Assembly (NCBI RefSeq): GCF_004138295.1
Contig: NZ_SCFM01000002.1
Location: forward strand, 186,001-250,000
Direction of reading: 5' to 3'
DNA: 64,000 nt
Origin: Ectobacillus funiculus
GTDB taxonomy: Bacteria; Bacillota; Bacilli; Bacillales; Bacillaceae_G
A model generated the notes under the pieces. That model made no database searches. It saw nothing but the letters and a program-made list of their open reading frames with translations, and was not told the DNA's origin. Positions 1 through 9,272 of the stretch are shown in pieces (the first letter of the stretch is position 1; each line of letters starts with the position of its first letter). A program made the translations under genes and the position numbers.

Positions 1-2
1 AT

Positions 3-1325
3 ACGGCAGAAAGCAAATTAGAAATAGATTGTAACCATGTCTTCGACCTTATCTTAAATAATGCTTTAACAATTGGCGATGTAGCCGTCTTAACAGACTG
101 GAACGAACTTATTTTTTCCATTTTATCAGGCGATACAATCATTTTGATAGAAGGCCATGCTAAAGCTATAGCAAGCAGCACAAAAGGCGGTCAGTGGAGA
201 GCGATTACAGAATCTACTACACAAGTCAATATTCGAGGACCTAAGGACAGCTTTAATGAATCCATCGCAACCAATATCGCTCTTGTTCGCAGACATCTTA
301 AAAGTCCAAACCTGCGATTAGAAACAATGAGAATTGGAAATGTTTCGCAGACTAATGTAGCAATTATGTATCTAAAAGGGATTGTTAGTGATGAGCTTCT
401 GCAAGATGTTCGACAGAGGCTGACAGATATTAAGATTGATGCTGTTCTTGAATCAGGATATCTTGAAGAGTTTATTCAAGATAAAACCTTTACTCCTTTT
501 CCAACTATATACAATACAGAACGACCCGATGTAGTTTCAGGTAACTTATTGGAAGGAAGAATAGCTGTATTAGTAGACGGTACTCCGTTTACTCTCATTG
601 TACCAACTATTTTTTCTCAGTTCTTTCAAGCATCAGAAGATTATTATCAGCGATACGATATCGTCGTATTAATGAGACTAATCAGATATACAAGCTTTTT
701 TATCTTATTGCTCGGACCATCTTTTTATATTGCGGTTACGACCTATCATCCAGAAATGCTTCCAACTGCTCTTCTTATTAATATTATGGCGCAACGGGAA
801 GGCGTTCCTTTTCCTGCTTTTATTGAGGCTGTGATCATGGAAGCTACCTTTGAAGTATTGCGTGAAGCTGGTATTCGTATGCCTCGGGCGGTCGGACAGG
901 CTGTTTCGATTGTAGGAGCGATTGTACTAGGACAAGCCGCTGTGGAGGCAGGGGTTGTCACAGGGTTAATGGTAATCGTCGTAGCTATAACAGGGATTGC
1001 GAGTTTCGCCATACCGGCATACAACTTGACTATTGCCGCGAGAATGATTCGTTTTCCTTTAATGATTATATCAGCCCTACTTGGTTTTTATGGAATGACG
1101 TTAGCGCTGATTTTATTAGTTGCTCATATGAATAGTTTACGTTCTTTCGGTATTCCCTATCTGGCTCCCTTCACACCTTTTTCTTTGAAAGGTCAAAAGG
1201 ATACCGTTATTCGTGCTCCTTTCAAGTCTTATGTAACACAATCCCGTGTGATTGATCAAACAAATGCAGAGAATACACAAACTGATGATGAACTCAAATC
1301 ATCGGCTAGTGAATCGAGGAAATAA
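3..1325 (+). CDS. Spore germinant receptor subunit A (GerA family), 5' end outside window
   Basis: Subunit A of a GerA-type germinant receptor in the spore inner membrane, which with B and C senses amino acids or sugars and triggers germination. The frame is open from the window edge, so about 440 residues are seen and the first few dozen are missing. The soluble N-terminal domain carries GGQWR and VNIRGPKDSFNES, typical of the family; the C-terminal half has several membrane segments and the conserved stretch around RMPRAVGQAVSIVGAIVLGQ. The hydrophilic tail is rich in Asp, Glu and Ser. The C gene starts 17 bp after the stop. The A-C-B order matches the gerK type of operon, but the germinant cannot be read from sequence. 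Family assignment is secure. Confidence 0.95.
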   Translation, partial: TAESKLEIDCNHVFDLILNNALTIGDVAVLTDWNELIFSILSGDTIILIEGHAKAIASSTKGGQWRAITESTTQVNIRGPKDSFNESIATNIALVRRHLKSPNLRLETMRIGNVSQTNVAIMYLKGIVSDELLQDVRQRLTDIKIDAVLESGYLEEFIQDKTFTPFPTIYNTERPDVVSGNLLEGRIAVLVDGTPFTLIVPTIFSQFFQASEDYYQRYDIVVLMRLIRYTSFFILLLGPSFYIAVTTYHPEMLPTALLINIMAQREGVPFPAFIEAVIMEATFEVLREAGIRMPRAVGQAVSIVGAIVLGQAAVEAGVVTGLMVIVVAITGIASFAIPAYNLTIAARMIRFPLMIISALLGFYGMTLALILLVAHMNSLRSFGIPYLAPFTPFSLKGQKDTVIRAPFKSYVTQSRVIDQTNAENTQTDDELKSSASESRK

Positions 1326-1342
1326 AGCAAAGGGGAATGCAG

Positions 1343-2551
1343 ATGAAACGTACGGTTTTCAGTCTGTTCTGCTTATTATGTGTATGTACAGTATTCCTTA
1401 CAGGCTGCTGGGACCAGCGGGAGTTAAATAAAATAGCTCTTGTAATGGCCCTAGGGTTAGATAAAGCAAAAGGAAAAGAGGAATATCGCGTCTCGTATCA
1501 AGTTGTGAATCCAACAGAAATTTCGGGGAAAACAGGGACGGGAAGAACAACACCTGTTACAGTTTACAGCAATTCCGGTTCTACGATATTCGAAGCACTC
1601 CGCAATGCGGCAGAGGTAACACCTCGACAGTTAATGATTTCGCATATAAACATTATTGTAATCGGGGAAGAGTTAGCAAAAGAAGGTGTACACGGTATGT
1701 TAGATTTTTTTGAAAGAGATGATGAAGGCCGTTTAACGTCAAATTTGCTTATAGCCAAAAATACTGAGGCGGAAGAAGTCCTTAAAACACTTACACCTAT
1801 AGAAAGAGTCCCAGCAATTGCAATAGAAGGAAAGCTCGAAACAATGGTCAAAAAATTGTCTAAAGGCTACAGTGTTGAAATGGATGAGGTGATACGGGGA
1901 GCATTAAGAAAAGGGGGCGGGCCTGTTATTAGTGGAGTTGAACTAATTGGAAATACTAAATCAGGATCAAAGGCATCAGGTATAAAAATAACGACACCAG
2001 CCGCAGTCATAAGAATTAGTGGTCTAGCTATGTTTAAACAAGGCAAGCTAGTTGGATGGTTGAATGGTGAAACAGCACGAGGCACTGCAGTGATTAATAA
2101 TAAGTTGAGAGGTTCTGCTGTCACTATTGGCTGTAAACAGAAGAAAAGGGGACTTAGTATTGAAGTTCGGCGTTCAAAAACTAAAATTAGGACCAGTGTT
2201 CGAAATCATATTCCTACTATTCATCTATTTATCAAGCAAGAGGGCAGTATCGGACAAATATTTTGTGCCATTGACCTAAAAAAATCTAAAGAAATTAGAA
2301 AGCTAGAAAAAAAATGGGCGCAAGAAATGAAAAAAGAAGTACAGGAAGCAATAGCGCAAGCACAAAAAAAACAAACGGATGTTTTTGGCTTTGGAGAAGC
2401 ATTGGAACGAACAAATAAACGCGAATGGATAAAAATGGAAAATGACTGGGGTAACCTATTTGCAAAATCCAAAGTGGAAGTTCATGTTGAAACGAGAATT
2501 AGACGCCCTGGGATGAGATCTATCCCATATCTTTTCAGTGAAACGAAATAG
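1343..2551 (+). CDS. Spore germinant receptor lipoprotein subunit C (Ger(x)C family)
   Basis: Lipoprotein subunit of the same germinant receptor, 402 residues, expected on the outer face of the spore inner membrane. The N-terminus is a lipoprotein signal peptide ending in the lipobox LTGC, followed by WDQRELN, which is diagnostic of Ger(x)C proteins. Of two in-frame ATG codons, the one at 1337 is only one base from the AAAGGGG ribosome site, while 1343 has normal spacing, so 1343 is preferred. The C-terminal part (about residues 210-390) is the Ger(x)C domain, rich in charged helices. It sits between the A and B genes with short gaps and is presumably co-transcribed in the forespore. Confidence 0.95.
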   Translation: MKRTVFSLFCLLCVCTVFLTGCWDQRELNKIALVMALGLDKAKGKEEYRVSYQVVNPTEISGKTGTGRTTPVTVYSNSGSTIFEALRNAAEVTPRQLMISHINIIVIGEELAKEGVHGMLDFFERDDEGRLTSNLLIAKNTEAEEVLKTLTPIERVPAIAIEGKLETMVKKLSKGYSVEMDEVIRGALRKGGGPVISGVELIGNTKSGSKASGIKITTPAAVIRISGLAMFKQGKLVGWLNGETARGTAVINNKLRGSAVTIGCKQKKRGLSIEVRRSKTKIRTSVRNHIPTIHLFIKQEGSIGQIFCAIDLKKSKEIRKLEKKWAQEMKKEVQEAIAQAQKKQTDVFGFGEALERTNKREWIKMENDWGNLFAKSKVEVHVETRIRRPGMRSIPYLFSETK

Positions 2552-2570
2552 ATAAAAGCGAAATGGAGAT

Positions 2571-3686
2571 ATGCAACCTATGGAAAAAGCAAAAATTAGT
2601 GCCGGGGAGTTTTTTTCTCTCATTGTTTTGTTTAACTTCGGTACGGCTCTTGTCGTTAGTTTAGGACTGCAGGCTAAGAAAGATGCTTGGCTGGCCATTC
2701 TTTTTGGAACAGCAGGCGGGTTCATTTTTTTTTGGATATACCGTTCTCTTTTTCGGATATATCCACAGCAACCACTTATCAGCTATATTCAAACTATTTT
2801 GGGGAAATATATAGGCTGGCCATTAAGTTTACTGTATATCCTTTTTTTTATCTATGGTGCAGCTAGAGATGTGAGAGATGGAGGGGAAATTCTTACAAGC
2901 GCCATATTGGACCAAACACCATTGCTAATTATTAACCTCTCGATAATTGTCACAATCGCATATGTTCTTAATAAGGGAATTGAAGTATTAGTAAGAACAG
3001 CTCAAATTTATTTGGTAATGGTCATAGGTTTAGGGCTTATAAGCAACCTTCTCCTCATGTATGCTGGGGTTATTCAGATTAATAACCTGTTACCGATCCT
3101 TCGTGATGGATGGAAGCCTGTTTTGACAACATTTTATAGTCAAACATTATCCTTCCCTTTTGGAGAAATGGTTTGCTTTACAATGCTATTTCCATTGTTA
3201 CAGAACCACAAACAAGGGGTGAAAATGGGATTTTGGGCAGTAGTTTTTAGCGGTTTTGCATTAAGTTATACAATCGCACTTGATATAGCGGTACTCGGCT
3301 TTGATATAGCAGGTCGCGCATCATTTCCGTTGTTAACAATGATTAGTAAAATAAATATCGGGGAATTTATACAACATCTAGATTTAATTGTTATTTTAAC
3401 GTTAATTATTTGCAATTTTTTCAAAATCGCAGTTTTTTATTATGCGGCTGTTATGGGGACAACCGTTTTACTTAACCTTCAAGATTATCGGAAAATGGTA
3501 GCCCCCATTGGAATTATCATTCTCTATTCCTCTAATATGATCGCATTTGATTTTTCAGGACATCTAGAGGAGGGGAATTTCTCACTCAAAACCATATTTC
3601 CTCTTTTTGGAGAAATAATCCCCGCAATGCTTCTGCTTATAGCTGTGATTCGAAAAAAGTTTAGTCAACGATTACGAAATCCTTAA
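2571..3686 (+). CDS. Spore germinant receptor permease-like subunit B
   Basis: Integral membrane subunit of the germinant receptor, related to the amino acid-polyamine-cation transporters and thought to bind the germinant. The 371 residues form about ten hydrophobic segments; the N-terminal KISAGEFFSLIVLFNFGTAL is typical of GerB/GerKB proteins. A GGAG site precedes two possible starts, ATG 2571 (very short spacing) and ATG 2580 (longer spacing); the difference is three residues and is not resolved. It is the last gene of the A-C-B operon, and its stop codon overlaps the stop of a converging small gene by four bases. Confidence 0.93.
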   Translation: MQPMEKAKISAGEFFSLIVLFNFGTALVVSLGLQAKKDAWLAILFGTAGGFIFFWIYRSLFRIYPQQPLISYIQTILGKYIGWPLSLLYILFFIYGAARDVRDGGEILTSAILDQTPLLIINLSIIVTIAYVLNKGIEVLVRTAQIYLVMVIGLGLISNLLLMYAGVIQINNLLPILRDGWKPVLTTFYSQTLSFPFGEMVCFTMLFPLLQNHKQGVKMGFWAVVFSGFALSYTIALDIAVLGFDIAGRASFPLLTMISKINIGEFIQHLDLIVILTLIICNFFKIAVFYYAAVMGTTVLLNLQDYRKMVAPIGIIILYSSNMIAFDFSGHLEEGNFSLKTIFPLFGEIIPAMLLLIAVIRKKFSQRLRNP

Positions 3687-3901
3687 CGAAATTTCTTTTT
3701 CACAAATACAATCAGAGGCTTTAAAAACAATAATGAAATTATAATTAAAGAAGTGGATAATTCAATATTGTCCATCAACCAAAATGGGTTATTTAGGTTC
3801 TGCAAACCTTGGGATATTGAATAACCTAACAATAAATCCATAGCAACAGCAAACCCTATGCTCAGTACGAGAAGAAAAATAAATATGAAGAATGATTTCA
3901 T
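3683..3901 (-). CDS. Small two-helix membrane protein, probable germinant receptor D subunit
   Basis: A 72-residue protein with two hydrophobic helices (about residues 1-25 and 45-65) and a basic KKKFR tail. AGGAGG lies ten bases before the ATG at 3901, so an upstream TTG start is not favoured. Some GerA-type operons carry a small two-helix D subunit that modulates receptor function, and in some species it lies next to the operon on the opposite strand; size, topology and position here fit that. The stop codons of this gene and subunit B overlap within TTAA. The D-subunit role is an inference from context. Confidence 0.7.
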   Translation of the reverse strand: MKSFFIFIFLLVLSIGFAVAMDLLLGYSISQGLQNLNNPFWLMDNIELSTSLIIISLLFLKPLIVFVKKKFR

Positions 3902-4009
3902 AAAAATGAAACCTCCTGTTTGTGACAAGCTTTCTTAGTTAGTATAGCTTATTGAGAAAGTTTTCATTATTTTGGTCGGCAGGAACGCTATGTAAAAACT
4001 GCTAGGTGT

Positions 4010-4873
4010 TTATCTCATTTCCTTTGCGATCTCAATAAAGGCTTTGACCAAAGGCGACTGATTGTTCCGGCGCCAGGAGACACCCATGGAAGCACTGGGC
4101 AATTGATTATTAATATCCAAGTATACAACATGCTGGGTATGTAAATTCATGGCAGATTGGGGAACGACCGCAATTCCCAAACCGGCAGCAACTAAACCGA
4201 TTACAGTTTGGAACTCAAGTGCCTCCTGCTGGATCATAGGATTACATAGCGCTAGAATTTCATTATAGAGACCCGCCCATGTTTTTCGGGATAACATGAC
4301 GAATGGATAAAGATTCAGATCGGAAAGAACGATATTGTCTTTTTCCGTTAATGGATGCTGTTTTGGGACTGCCAACATACAGGGAGAAATGGATACGATT
4401 TCGGTACATAATGCATCGCTATGCACCGGCGGCCGTAAAACGCCTATATCGATTTCTTCTTCTCGTAATGCTTGGATTTGTGCGGGTGTGGCCATTTCAA
4501 AAAGATGTACTTGGACATCTGGGTATAAACTGCGAAATTCTCGCAGAACAGCAGGGAGAATATCGTAGGTAGCTGATCCGACAAAACCAACCTTCAGTGT
4601 TCCGATTTCGCCGTGATGAGTACGCTGTGCATTTTCGATAGCACGATGAAGCTGATCGAATATTTTGCAAACCTCATCAAAAAACACCCTTCCTGCATCT
4701 GTTAATTCGACATGACGATTATTTCGATAAAAAAGCGGAATACCTAAGTCTTTTTCTAAGTTTTGAATTTGTAAACTCAAGGGCGGCTGGGTAATTCGTA
4801 GACGCTCTGCCGCGCGGCTGAAATTTAATTCTTCAGCTACAGCAAGAAAATATTGCAGTTGTCGAAGTTCCAT
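4010..4873 (-). CDS. LysR-family transcriptional regulator
   Basis: A 287-residue LysR regulator: winged helix-turn-helix at residues 1-60 (MELRQLQYFLAVAEELNFSR, then AAERLRITQPPLSLQIQNLE) and a co-inducer domain from about residue 90. The start at 4873 follows AGGTG and gives the usual LysR N-terminus; an ATG five codons upstream has no good ribosome site. It is divergent from the bicupin gene, and a GTGA/TCAC dyad lies between them, so it most likely controls that gene and itself. It resembles the aromatic-catabolism branch of LysR (BenM/CatR-like), which suits a dioxygenase neighbour. The ligand is unknown. Confidence 0.92.
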   Translation of the reverse strand: MELRQLQYFLAVAEELNFSRAAERLRITQPPLSLQIQNLEKDLGIPLFYRNNRHVELTDAGRVFFDEVCKIFDQLHRAIENAQRTHHGEIGTLKVGFVGSATYDILPAVLREFRSLYPDVQVHLFEMATPAQIQALREEEIDIGVLRPPVHSDALCTEIVSISPCMLAVPKQHPLTEKDNIVLSDLNLYPFVMLSRKTWAGLYNEILALCNPMIQQEALEFQTVIGLVAAGLGIAVVPQSAMNLHTQHVVYLDINNQLPSASMGVSWRRNNQSPLVKAFIEIAKEMR

Positions 4874-4913
4874 ATTATCACCTGTCATTCAGTTATATGT
4901 AAAATATATCATA

Positions 4914-4936
4914 GTGATTTAAATTATATATTTCAC
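4914..4936. promoter_or_regulatory. Candidate LysR operator between divergent genes
   Basis: A dyad with arms GTGA (4914-4917) and TCAC (4933-4936) around an AT-only centre, in the gap between the LysR gene and the bicupin gene. LysR proteins bind interrupted dyads in such gaps. Seen in sequence; the assignment is inference. Confidence 0.4.
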
Positions 4937-4990
4937 AACTACCCTCCAGCAAGTTAAGATAATATCATCAAGGTGATAGGAGGGTTATAC

Positions 4991-5959
4991 ATGTCTAACA
5001 ATGTTCAATCAGGAAAGCTATTCGTTGGAACTGTAAATGAAAACTGGACTGGGGATGCTCGTTTCTATGAATATACTACTGCAGCGGACCCGATTGGAAG
5101 CGGTATCATAAGTCCGATTCCAGCTAAAGAATTTGGAGCAGAATTATATAATTCGGGGGAAACTCGCATTGTAACATTAGATCTTTCCAACGAACTGAGA
5201 ACAGATTATCCGGCAACAAGTCCATCGCTTCTTGCCCAGTTTATTCGGATTAACGCGGACGATTCGATTCATACACAACCAAATGCAACGAGTGAATTAT
5301 ATTACATTATCTCCGGCAAGGGCAGCACAGAGGTAAATGGCGAAACGATTAACTGGAAGAAGGGAGATTTCTTAACCCTTCCATCTGGATCGGTTAGCCG
5401 TCATACCGCGATGGAGGATACAACAATCTACTATATTCTAGATACGCCGCTTCTTAACTATTTAGGAGTTCAAGCGACAGAAGCGCGCTTTCAGCCGACC
5501 CTTTTTACAGCTGAACAAGCAAAGGCGAAATTAGATGAGGTAGCTAATGCGCCGGATGCCTATTTGAAGAATCGCATCTCTATCCTATTAAACAACCAAA
5601 AGTTCGATCAAACGTTAACGATTACGCATGTATTATGGGCGATGTTTGGTATCGTTCCTGTAGGGTCTAACCAGGCTCCTCATAGCCATAAATCGGTAGC
5701 TCTTGACTTTGTTGCTTACGCGGCACCTGGTACGTATACGTTAGTTGGAGATAAAGTAGATCCGGTCACGCAGCAAATTATTGATCCGATTCGCATTGAT
5801 TGGGTAACAGGAAAAGCTTTCGTTACACCTCCGGGATTGTGGCATTCTCATCATAATGAATCCGGGGAGCCGGCATTTATTATTCCAATTCAGGATGCAG
5901 GTCTGCAAACATATCTTCGTACATTGGATATTCAATTTACACATTACGATCAAGAATAA
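4991..5959 (+). CDS. Bicupin dioxygenase-like protein (gentisate 1,2-dioxygenase related)
   Basis: A 322-residue protein with two cupin folds. The N-terminal cupin (about 85-150) has HTQPNATSELYYIISGKGS and a later His; the C-terminal cupin (about 220-300) has QAPHSHKSVALDFVAY and WHSHHNESGEP, giving the His/Glu/His set expected for an Fe(II) site. The arrangement is that of gentisate or 1-hydroxy-2-naphthoate dioxygenases, which cleave the aromatic ring between neighbouring carbons. AGGAGG seven bases before ATG 4991 fixes the start. No other aromatic-pathway gene is nearby, so the substrate is open. A hairpin (about 5970-5998) follows the stop. Confidence 0.75.
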   Translation: MSNNVQSGKLFVGTVNENWTGDARFYEYTTAADPIGSGIISPIPAKEFGAELYNSGETRIVTLDLSNELRTDYPATSPSLLAQFIRINADDSIHTQPNATSELYYIISGKGSTEVNGETINWKKGDFLTLPSGSVSRHTAMEDTTIYYILDTPLLNYLGVQATEARFQPTLFTAEQAKAKLDEVANAPDAYLKNRISILLNNQKFDQTLTITHVLWAMFGIVPVGSNQAPHSHKSVALDFVAYAAPGTYTLVGDKVDPVTQQIIDPIRIDWVTGKAFVTPPGLWHSHHNESGEPAFIIPIQDAGLQTYLRTLDIQFTHYDQE

Positions 5960-6100
5960 AGATAGCGAGCCCAAAAGGAGAAAACGATTTTCTTTTGGAC
6001 AGTCAAAATCGGAAAATGGATCATGCAAGGAACCAGCATACAGGCAAAGGTTTCTGTGATGGTCCATTTTATATTTTTAATTAAGAAAGGAAAAAGGCGA

Positions 6101-6325
6101 ATGAGAGTGGCTAAGTTTTGCGAGCGAAATATTCAATTCACTGAGGCTGATAAAGCCATAGACATTCTTCGGCAGCATTATAAAGATGATGTTGCTATTA
6201 GTGTTGTCGATTGCTTCAGACGCTGTTTGAAATGCAGGGTGCAGCCGTTTTGCCGGATTCAGCTTACAACCATTGAAGCAAATGATGCGGAAACCCTGGT
6301 GAAACAAATACTTCAAACTGTTTGA
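6101..6325 (+). CDS. DUF1450 family protein
   Basis: A 74-residue protein of the DUF1450 (YuzB-like) family. It begins MRVAKFCERNI and has Cys residues at FCERN, DCFRRCLKCR and PFCR, spaced as if to hold a metal or disulfides. The start at 6101 is preceded by AAAGGA; in-frame codons further upstream lack a ribosome site. Function unknown. It stands alone between the cupin gene and a dispersed structured repeat. Confidence 0.75.
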   Translation: MRVAKFCERNIQFTEADKAIDILRQHYKDDVAISVVDCFRRCLKCRVQPFCRIQLTTIEANDAETLVKQILQTV

Positions 6326-6370
6326 AGGGAAGACTGCTATAACTCAGTGTAACATATAGAGGATTTGTTC

Positions 6371-6505
6371 CACTTTAAGATGTATCAATTTCTAGCTGGA
6401 AGACAATTCGACGTAGTGAGAAATTTTAGGAACAACGTATAAGTGTAACTATGCCTTGTCTTCACCCAAGAGCAGAGCTCGCCAATCAGCGGGTTTTTTT
6501 CTTTA
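6371..6505 (+). repeat. Dispersed structured repeat, copy 1 (full length)
   Basis: Full copy of the element of about 130 bp seen throughout the window. It opens with CACTTTAAGA, has the loop segment GACGTAGT and its partner ACTATGCC, the inner stem AATTTCT/AGAAATT, and ends in a CTCGC/GCGGG hairpin with a run of seven T. It follows the DUF1450 gene in the same orientation and could serve as its terminator. Confidence 0.85.
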
Positions 6506-6592
6506 TGTCTTCAAATTTTGTATGACTTTGAGCCATTTCCAAATGAGATATGAGGTATATTCTTGGAAGAACAACTATTAGGGGGGATTTAC

Positions 6593-7726
6593 TTGTTGTT
6601 ATCTATTTCTCTTGCAAAAAAAATTATTGATGAAGTGCACAAGCTATTTGATGAAGAGCTTATCATGATTGGGATAGATGGAATTATTATGGCTAGTACA
6701 GATGCCGAGCGGATTGGTACGTATCATGAGGGAGCTGCAATCAGTATAAAAGAAAAACGAAGAGTAGTTATTACAAAAGAGGACGAACAGCATCTACAGG
6801 GAGTGAAGGCTGGAATAAACGTGCCGGTTTTTTTCTTGAATAATGTAATTGGCGTTATCGGAATTACTGGGGAACCAGAGCGTGTTTTGCCGTATGTAGA
6901 ATTACTGCGGAAAATGACTGAGCTCCTTGTTCAAGAAAGTTATTATTCTGAACAAATGCAGTGGCAGTCAAGAATGCTAGAAGCATTTGTTTTTGATTGG
7001 TTGCAGGCAAGGGATTGGTCCCCTGCGTTTGTAGAGCGGGCTAAAATTCTTAACATTGATTTACATGCGAAGCGACAGCTTATATTGGTTCAAGTGACAG
7101 AGCAGCAGGGTTTTTTCTTTAAGGACATTTGGCAATTAAAGCATGTGTGGAATGACCCCGCTGATCAAGATGTTTTAATTCATTGGGGCAATGACCGTCT
7201 TCTTATTATCCGTTATGTTCATCAAAAACGGGAAGGGGAGACGATAGCGCAAAAAGTGAAGCAATTCAAAGCTTTTATTGAAGAAAAATGGCAAACACCA
7301 GTTGCTGTCGGGATTGGACAAGTTGTTGAAAGCAATGAGCTAACAAAGGGTTATGAACAAGCAGAACGGGCTTTATCTGTTGCATTGAAACAAAATAGCA
7401 TCGTTTTCGAAGAGAATCTTCGTCTAGATATATGTTTGGAAGAGATTAGTCTTCCTACTCGTAAAGAATTTACAAAACGGATTCTCCAAACCGTTTTAAC
7501 AGATGAGGAACTGCTTGAAACGTTTTATACTTTTTTTGAACAAAACATGTCACTAAAATTAACTGCGTCGTTGCTCCATATTCATATTAATACGCTGCAT
7601 TACCGCATAAAGAAGCTAGAGGAATTGACAGGGTTGAATTTAAAACATTTTTCTGATGTCGTAAGCCTGTATTTAGCTCTCCGTTTTTTGGATTATAATC
7701 CAAAAAATAGTGATAAAAAAGCTTGA
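6593..7726 (+). CDS. CdaR-family transcriptional regulator
   Basis: A 377-residue regulator with an N-terminal sugar-diacid recognition domain (residues 5-125, including DGIIMASTDAERIGTYHEGA), a central GGDEF-like domain, and a C-terminal PucR-type helix-turn-helix (about 325-370, with HINTLHYRIKKLEELTG). TTG at 6593, six bases after GGGGGG, is the best start and aligns with other CdaR proteins. It is followed by glcD and glcF; B. subtilis has the same set (ysfB-ysfC-ysfD). It probably activates glycolate or related hydroxyacid oxidation. Confidence 0.9.
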   Translation: MLLSISLAKKIIDEVHKLFDEELIMIGIDGIIMASTDAERIGTYHEGAAISIKEKRRVVITKEDEQHLQGVKAGINVPVFFLNNVIGVIGITGEPERVLPYVELLRKMTELLVQESYYSEQMQWQSRMLEAFVFDWLQARDWSPAFVERAKILNIDLHAKRQLILVQVTEQQGFFFKDIWQLKHVWNDPADQDVLIHWGNDRLLIIRYVHQKREGETIAQKVKQFKAFIEEKWQTPVAVGIGQVVESNELTKGYEQAERALSVALKQNSIVFEENLRLDICLEEISLPTRKEFTKRILQTVLTDEELLETFYTFFEQNMSLKLTASLLHIHINTLHYRIKKLEELTGLNLKHFSDVVSLYLALRFLDYNPKNSDKKA

Positions 7727-7859
7727 ATTTTGGATGTTTATACATAGAAAGGGCTTTCTTAATCCTTTATGATGAGATACATAGAGAAACGAAGAGGGAT
7801 AAATACATGTCCAAGTTTGTCTCTCTTTATATACCCTATGAGTAAAGGTGTGAACATAC

Positions 7860-9272
7860 ATGATTACAGCTCATGTGAAAACAAAATTAATCGAAATTGT
7901 TGGCAGGGAAAACTATGATGATTCAGAGGCTGGTCGGCTTGTATATTCCTACGATGCTACCCCTCAATTTCAGTCGCTTCCCGATGGGGTGATTTCTCCT
8001 GATAATGTAAAACAAGTTTCTGACATTGTAAAAGTTTGCAATGAGCATAACATCCCAATCATCCCACGTGGTTCTGGTACAAATCTTTGTGCCGGTACTT
8101 GCCCGACTGAAGGTGGACTTGTTTTGCTGTTTCGACATATGAATCGCATTTTGGAAATTGACGAGGAAAATTTGACGGTTACGGTTCAGCCAGGTGTGAT
8201 TACACTTGACATGATTAACGAGGTCGAAGCAAAAGGCTTGTTCTATCCGCCAGATCCAAGCTCCATGAAAATTTCAACGATTGGTGGGAATATTAACGAA
8301 AATTCTGGCGGTCTGCGTGGCTTAAAATATGGTGTTACCCGCGATTATGTGATTGCGCTTGAAATTGTCCTAGCTAACGGTGACATCATCCGTACAGGCG
8401 GTAAGTTAGCAAAAGATGTAGCCGGTTATGATTTAACCCGGTTATTCGTTGGCTCTGAAGGGACTTTGGGAATCATCACAGAAGCAACACTAAAATTGAT
8501 CCCTATGCCTGAAACAAAGAAAACCATGCTCGCATTATATCAGGATATTGATGCAGCAGCTCGTTCCGTTTCAAACATTATTGCGAATAAGATTATTCCG
8601 ACAACGCTTGAATTTTTAGATCAACCAACGCTTCAGGTTGTAGAGGATTTTGCCCAAATCGGGCTTCCGACAAATGTACAGGCTGTTCTTTTAATTGAAC
8701 AAGATGGTCCTGAGCAGGTGGTCGAGCGTGATATGCAACGGATTGCAGAGCTTTGCATGTTGGAACAGGCTGTATCTGTTGAAGTTGCACAGTCTGAAGA
8801 ACATGCAATGGCTCTTCGCACAGCACGCCGCGCGGCTTTGTCAGCGCTTGCACGCTTGAAGCCGACAACAATTTTGGAAGATGCAACCGTTCCCCGTTCT
8901 GAAATTGCGAAGATGGTACGCTCGATAAACGAGATTGCCGCAAAATACGATGTGAATATTTGCACATTCGGTCATGCTGGTGATGGAAATCTTCATCCAA
9001 CATGTCCAACAGATTCACGTAACCATGATGAAATTGAACGTGTAGAAAAAGCATTTGCTGAAATATTTGAAAAAGCCGTTGAGCTTGGCGGTACGATTAC
9101 AGGTGAACATGGCGTTGGCGTGATGAAGGCCCCTTATCTTGAGCTAAAGCTCGGCGAACAGGGAATCGCAGCAATGAGATCGATAAAAGCTGCGTTTGAT
9201 CCGAATAACATTATGAATCCTGGTAAAGTATTTGCTAAGGAATCTCGGAAAAGGGTGGTAGTAACCAGATGA
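7860..9272 (+). CDS. glcD: Glycolate oxidase FAD subunit GlcD
   Basis: FAD-binding catalytic subunit of glycolate (2-hydroxyacid) oxidase, 470 residues, oxidising glycolate to glyoxylate. The N-terminal FAD-binding type 4 domain has the flavin phosphate segment PRGSGTNLCAGTCPTEGG and GGNINENSGGLRGLKYG; the C-terminal FAD-oxidase domain has FGHAGDGNLHPT and GEHGVGVMK. AAAGGTG precedes the ATG. The stop overlaps the glcF start by four bases (ATGA), indicating translational coupling. A D-lactate dehydrogenase role is a close alternative within this family. Confidence 0.93.
   Translation: MITAHVKTKLIEIVGRENYDDSEAGRLVYSYDATPQFQSLPDGVISPDNVKQVSDIVKVCNEHNIPIIPRGSGTNLCAGTCPTEGGLVLLFRHMNRILEIDEENLTVTVQPGVITLDMINEVEAKGLFYPPDPSSMKISTIGGNINENSGGLRGLKYGVTRDYVIALEIVLANGDIIRTGGKLAKDVAGYDLTRLFVGSEGTLGIITEATLKLIPMPETKKTMLALYQDIDAAARSVSNIIANKIIPTTLEFLDQPTLQVVEDFAQIGLPTNVQAVLLIEQDGPEQVVERDMQRIAELCMLEQAVSVEVAQSEEHAMALRTARRAALSALARLKPTTILEDATVPRSEIAKMVRSINEIAAKYDVNICTFGHAGDGNLHPTCPTDSRNHDEIERVEKAFAEIFEKAVELGGTITGEHGVGVMKAPYLELKLGEQGIAAMRSIKAAFDPNNIMNPGKVFAKESRKRVVVTR

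Noticed and set aside
8593-9054. Long minus-strand frames opposite glcD
   Set aside because: Shadows of a strongly coding plus-strand gene with no ribosome site.
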